Below are positions 6,104-8,332 of a stretch of 8,332 nucleotides of DNA, one piece after another. The notes beneath the pieces were generated by a model. That model had not been told where the DNA came from. It saw nothing but the letters and a program-made list of their open reading frames with translations, and made no database searches. Source of the DNA: CAYTRP01 sp964625145 (GTDB lineage Bacteria; Sumerlaeota; Sumerlaeia; SLMS01; JAHLLQ01); assembly GCA_964625145.1 (NCBI GenBank), contig CAZVAQ010000153.1:1-8332 (forward strand), read 5' to 3'. The position numbers were made by a program, and so were the translations under genes. Position 1 is the first letter of the stretch; each line of letters opens with the position of its first letter.

Positions 6104-6703
6104 ATGCAGCTCACAGACCAAAACAAGACCGCGCTGACCATCGGCCTGATCCTGGCCGCCATCGCCGCGATTGTTGTGCTCTATTTTGACTTTGCCACCG
6201 TGCGGCCCGCGCTGACGAACAACGCGCGCACGCGCACCACGGCGCAGAACCAGATCAAGGAGCGCGAGACGCGCCTGGCGGAGATCAACAAGTTCATCGC
6301 CGATGCGGATGCGCGCCAGCGCCTGATCGCGCAGGTGGAGGCCGCGCAGCGGCGCCTGCCCAGCGACCAGCAGGCCGAGGAGTTCCTGGACATCCTGCGC
6401 TTGGCCATGCGCGACACCGGCGTGGCCTTCAGCCGCATCTCGCCCCCCACCAGCCCCATCCAGCGCTCGAATTACGAGGAGCTGAACTTCACGATCCAGG
6501 GCTCGGCGCGCTATCACGAGTTCGGCCAATTCGTGAACATCATCGAATGCCACCCGGACCGCTTCATGCGCGTCAGCGGCTTCTCCATTGGCCAAAACGC
6601 CCGCCGGCCCAGCATCCACCCGGTGAACCTCAACGTTTCCACGTTCCTCTTCCGCGAGCGCGTCACGACTCCGGCCGACACCACCCCGACGAGGTCGCGC
6701 TGA
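6104..6703 (+). CDS. pilO: Type IV pilus inner-membrane assembly protein PilO
   Basis: A 199-aa protein of normal PilO length. A short cytoplasmic N-terminus (MQLTDQNK) precedes a membrane helix (about 10-29). A periplasmic coiled coil (about 42-84) ends in the typical 'RRLPSDQQAEEFLDILRLAMRDTGVAFSRISP' region (83-114). The second half matches the PilO ferredoxin-like fold, with LNFTIQGSARYHEFGQFVNIIECHPDRFMRVSGFSI (127-162). PilO forms a heterodimer with PilN and recruits PilP. The start at 6104 has ggagag at 6092-6097 and puts the membrane helix at the usual position. The gap of 102 nt from pilN is much longer than the 6 nt between pilM and pilN, and is partly filled by the heptamer repeat. 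Confidence 0.92.
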   Translation: MQLTDQNKTALTIGLILAAIAAIVVLYFDFATVRPALTNNARTRTTAQNQIKERETRLAEINKFIADADARQRLIAQVEAAQRRLPSDQQAEEFLDILRLAMRDTGVAFSRISPPTSPIQRSNYEELNFTIQGSARYHEFGQFVNIIECHPDRFMRVSGFSIGQNARRPSIHPVNLNVSTFLFRERVTTPADTTPTRSR

Positions 6704-6746
6704 CGGCGCGCCCCACCAGCGCCCCGCACGCCGACGGACCGACATG

Positions 6747-6752
6747 AAGGAG
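6747..6752 (+). promoter_or_regulatory. Ribosome binding site that fixes the pilP-like start
   Basis: aaggag lies 9 nt before the ATG at 6762. The same bases form codons 2-3 of an in-frame upstream ATG at 6744, which has no comparable site of its own. The signal peptide begins at 6762, so the downstream ATG is preferred. Confidence 0.75.
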
Positions 6753-6761
6753 TACCGGACA

Positions 6762-7631
6762 ATGAAGCTCATCACCCGCCTTTCCCCGCTGGCCATGGCG
6801 TTGGCCTTGTTGGCCGCCCCCGGTGCCAGCCTGTATGCGCAGGATGCGGAGGCAGAGCCCATCGAAGAGAGCGCCATCGACGAGGGCGTCGAGGACCTGC
6901 AGATGGACGAATTGTCCTCCGACGATCTGGAGCCGCAGGAGCTGGGCCGTGTGGAGGCCACCGTCGATGAGATCGACGCGTTGATCGCTCTTCCCGCCGG
7001 CGCGCGCCTGCGCGAGGCCGACGAGGATCCCAACAATCCCTCCGACGCGTTCGAGGAGCGTGGTGTGGAGAACCTGCTGGGGACCTCGCCGCGCGTGGTC
7101 TACGTGCCGCAGGGGATCAGCCCCATGATCATCCCCTGGGTGCGCGAGCAGGTCGTGCTGGAGGAATTGCAGGAGGAAGTCAACCGCCTGCGCTCCAGCG
7201 GCACGCCGGAGAACCTGCAGAAGGCGCTGGAGATTTCGCGCCGCGCCATCGAGCAGTACGGCGGCAACCCCAACGCCCAATGGGCACGCCAGGCGGAAGC
7301 CTCGCTGCTGGTGGCGCTGCGCTCGCCCGATGAGCAGCAGGACGAGACGCCGGTGGAGATCGTCCAGGGACCGAGCACGGAGGATGTGGTGCTCCCCGCC
7401 TGGATCCGCGACAACACGATGGGGATCATGTTCGACCGATCCAACCCGGCGAACTCGCTGGTGGTGGTTGGTCGTGAACTGCTCAACCCGGGCCAGCGCG
7501 TGCCGCGCTACAGCCAGGTGGTTGTGAAGGAAGTCGGCCAGAGCACCGTCGGAGACAAGGTGGAGGACGGCTACGTCGTCTACGAGTTCCGCAACCGCGA
7601 GTTCCTCGTGCCCGTGCGCGAGACCCGCTAA
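6762..7631 (+). CDS. PilP-like periplasmic type IV pilus protein (enlarged)
   Basis: A 289-aa exported protein at the position of pilP in the pilMNOPQ order. A signal peptide (MKLITRLSPLAMALALLAAPGASLYAQ, cut near A26-Q27) is followed by an acidic disordered stretch (28-75). There is no lipobox cysteine, unlike classic PilP lipoproteins. Residues 128-190 form an amphipathic helical region (LEISRRAIEQY...WARQAEASLLVAL) with a faint TPR look. The C-terminal ~75 residues (214-286) fit the beta-rich PilP/GspC HR-type domain: IMFDRSNPANSLVVVGRELLNPGQRV (222-247) followed by VEDGYVVYEFRNREFLVPV (267-285). PilP bridges PilN/PilO to the secretin PilQ. Typical PilP is ~170-180 aa, so the middle section is extra. 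The assignment rests on position and the C-terminal pattern. The stop lies 130 nt before the pilQ-like start. Confidence 0.65.
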   Translation: MKLITRLSPLAMALALLAAPGASLYAQDAEAEPIEESAIDEGVEDLQMDELSSDDLEPQELGRVEATVDEIDALIALPAGARLREADEDPNNPSDAFEERGVENLLGTSPRVVYVPQGISPMIIPWVREQVVLEELQEEVNRLRSSGTPENLQKALEISRRAIEQYGGNPNAQWARQAEASLLVALRSPDEQQDETPVEIVQGPSTEDVVLPAWIRDNTMGIMFDRSNPANSLVVVGRELLNPGQRVPRYSQVVVKEVGQSTVGDKVEDGYVVYEFRNREFLVPVRETR

Positions 7632-7647
7632 CCCCGAATTGCCAAGC

Positions 7648-7666
7648 CGCCGGCGCCTTGCCGGCG
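7648..7666. other. GC-rich hairpin between the pilP-like and pilQ-like genes
   Basis: cgccggc (7648-7654) pairs perfectly with gccggcg (7660-7666) around the loop gcctt. No T-run follows. It starts 17 nt after the pilP-like stop. It may stabilise the upstream mRNA end or reduce read-through; it does not look like a complete intrinsic terminator. The remaining spacer up to 7745 shows nothing recognisable. Confidence 0.6.
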
Positions 7667-7761
7667 TGAAACACTCCGCAACACGCAACGCGCAGGTTGA
7701 AGTCCCCTTCGAAATCGCCGCACTACGCAGGTCTGAGAAGAAGACAAGGAGCCTGAATCCC

Positions 7762-8332
7762 ATGCGACCCATCAAGACCACCCTGGCGACGGCAGCCGTT
7801 TCCGCCCTATTGCTCGCGTCGGGGCCGCTATCCGCCGCACCGACAGTCAGCGGTTGGGACCTCGCGCCCACCGGAGCCGGCGGACTCATGGTCCGCATCC
7901 ATTGGAGCGAACCCGCGCCCGTGGAGGTGACCGAGTTCCCCGCCGCGCGCCAGGTGATGCTCACCATCCCCGGCGCCGCGCTCTCCAACCAGAGCCTGAC
8001 CGCTCCGGCGTTGGACGAGAATTGCCCCGTGTCGCAGATTCGCTTCCAACCGGTCACCATGCCCGATGGCACCGACGCGGTGAACGTGACCCTGACCCTG
8101 TCCGAATGGCAGGAGATGGAGACCGTCGCCGCGGCCAAATGGCTGACCCTGCGCCCGGCCGACGAAGGCAACGGCGACATGGTCAAGATCGAGCGTCAGG
8201 TCCCCGATGCCCCCACGGCCAACCCCGTCGTGCGCCCCGCCAGTTTTGGTTCGGCCAGCGCCCCCGCCAGCGGCGCGGGCCAGGGGAACGAGGCCCCGGC
8301 GTTCTGGGTGCCGCCCGTCGTGGAGGATCCGG
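7762..8332 (+). CDS. pilQ: PilQ-like secretin, N-terminal part with AMIN-type domain (3' truncated by window edge)
   Basis: The frame is open from ATG 7762 to the end of the window: 190 codons, no stop. aaggag (7746-7751) lies 10 nt upstream. A signal peptide (MRPIKTTLATAAVSALLLASGPLSA, cut near A25-A26) precedes a beta-rich domain (about 28-132). Its pattern LMVRIHWSEPAPVEVTEFPAARQVMLTIPGA (42-72) resembles AMIN domains, which bind peptidoglycan and are found at the start of PilQ secretins. A low-complexity Ala/Pro/Gly/Ser linker follows (about 150-190). The secretin core itself lies beyond the window. The call rests on this domain plus its place as fifth gene of a pilMNOPQ order; another AMIN-domain pilus protein is possible. 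If correct, the product is the outer-membrane pore for the pilus. Confidence 0.65.
   Translation, partial: MRPIKTTLATAAVSALLLASGPLSAAPTVSGWDLAPTGAGGLMVRIHWSEPAPVEVTEFPAARQVMLTIPGAALSNQSLTAPALDENCPVSQIRFQPVTMPDGTDAVNVTLTLSEWQEMETVAAAKWLTLRPADEGNGDMVKIERQVPDAPTANPVVRPASFGSASAPASGAGQGNEAPAFWVPPVVEDP

Noticed and set aside
3989..7036. 1015-codon open frame on the minus strand
   Set aside because: It is antisense to pilM, pilN and pilO, which are clear genes. It is an effect of high third-position GC and reads the heptamer repeat as HPSSFIL.
6663..8186. 507-codon open frame on the minus strand
   Set aside because: It is antisense to the pilP-like and pilQ-like genes, both of which have ribosome sites and signal peptides.

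Overview
The window is high-GC bacterial DNA from a draft assembly; it contains one run of exactly 100 Ns. The organism is a diderm (Gram-negative-type) bacterium, because the right half is a type IVa pilus operon that leads into the start of what should be an outer-membrane secretin gene. Hairpin-rich REP-like repeats, an IS200-like (RAYT-type) transposase and a heptamer microsatellite would fit a Planctomycetes/Verrucomicrobia-like lineage or a related candidate phylum. That placement is inference only; no rRNA or other marker gene is present.

Layout. (1) 1-1077: the 3' part of a DUF445 membrane protein gene. (2) 1078-1659: a non-coding repeat block. It holds two inverted copies of a ~98-bp three-hairpin element (1085-1183 and 1546-1643) around a 103-bp tandem repeat that is interrupted by the assembly gap. 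(3) 1660-2106: a complete 148-aa Y1/HUH transposase whose start lies 16 nt past the second hairpin element. (4) 2292-3620: a cytoplasmic GH1 beta-glycosidase. (5) 3621-4090: a 470-bp gap with a weak terminator-like hairpin and no convincing gene. (6) 4091-8332: pilM, pilN, pilO, a pilP-like lipoprotein-less periplasmic protein gene and the 5' end of a pilQ-like gene, all on the + strand.

How the genes work together. PilM (cytoplasmic actin-like ATPase fold), PilN and PilO (inner-membrane, periplasmic coiled coils), the PilP-like protein and PilQ form the alignment subcomplex. It links the inner-membrane pilus motor to the outer-membrane secretin. The GH1 enzyme, the DUF445 protein and the transposase have no visible functional link to the pilus genes.

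The most interesting part is 1085-1659. The two element copies differ in their stems by compensatory changes while the loop and flanks are conserved. This suggests that the folded form is what is maintained, presumably as a substrate or signal for the adjacent transposase.
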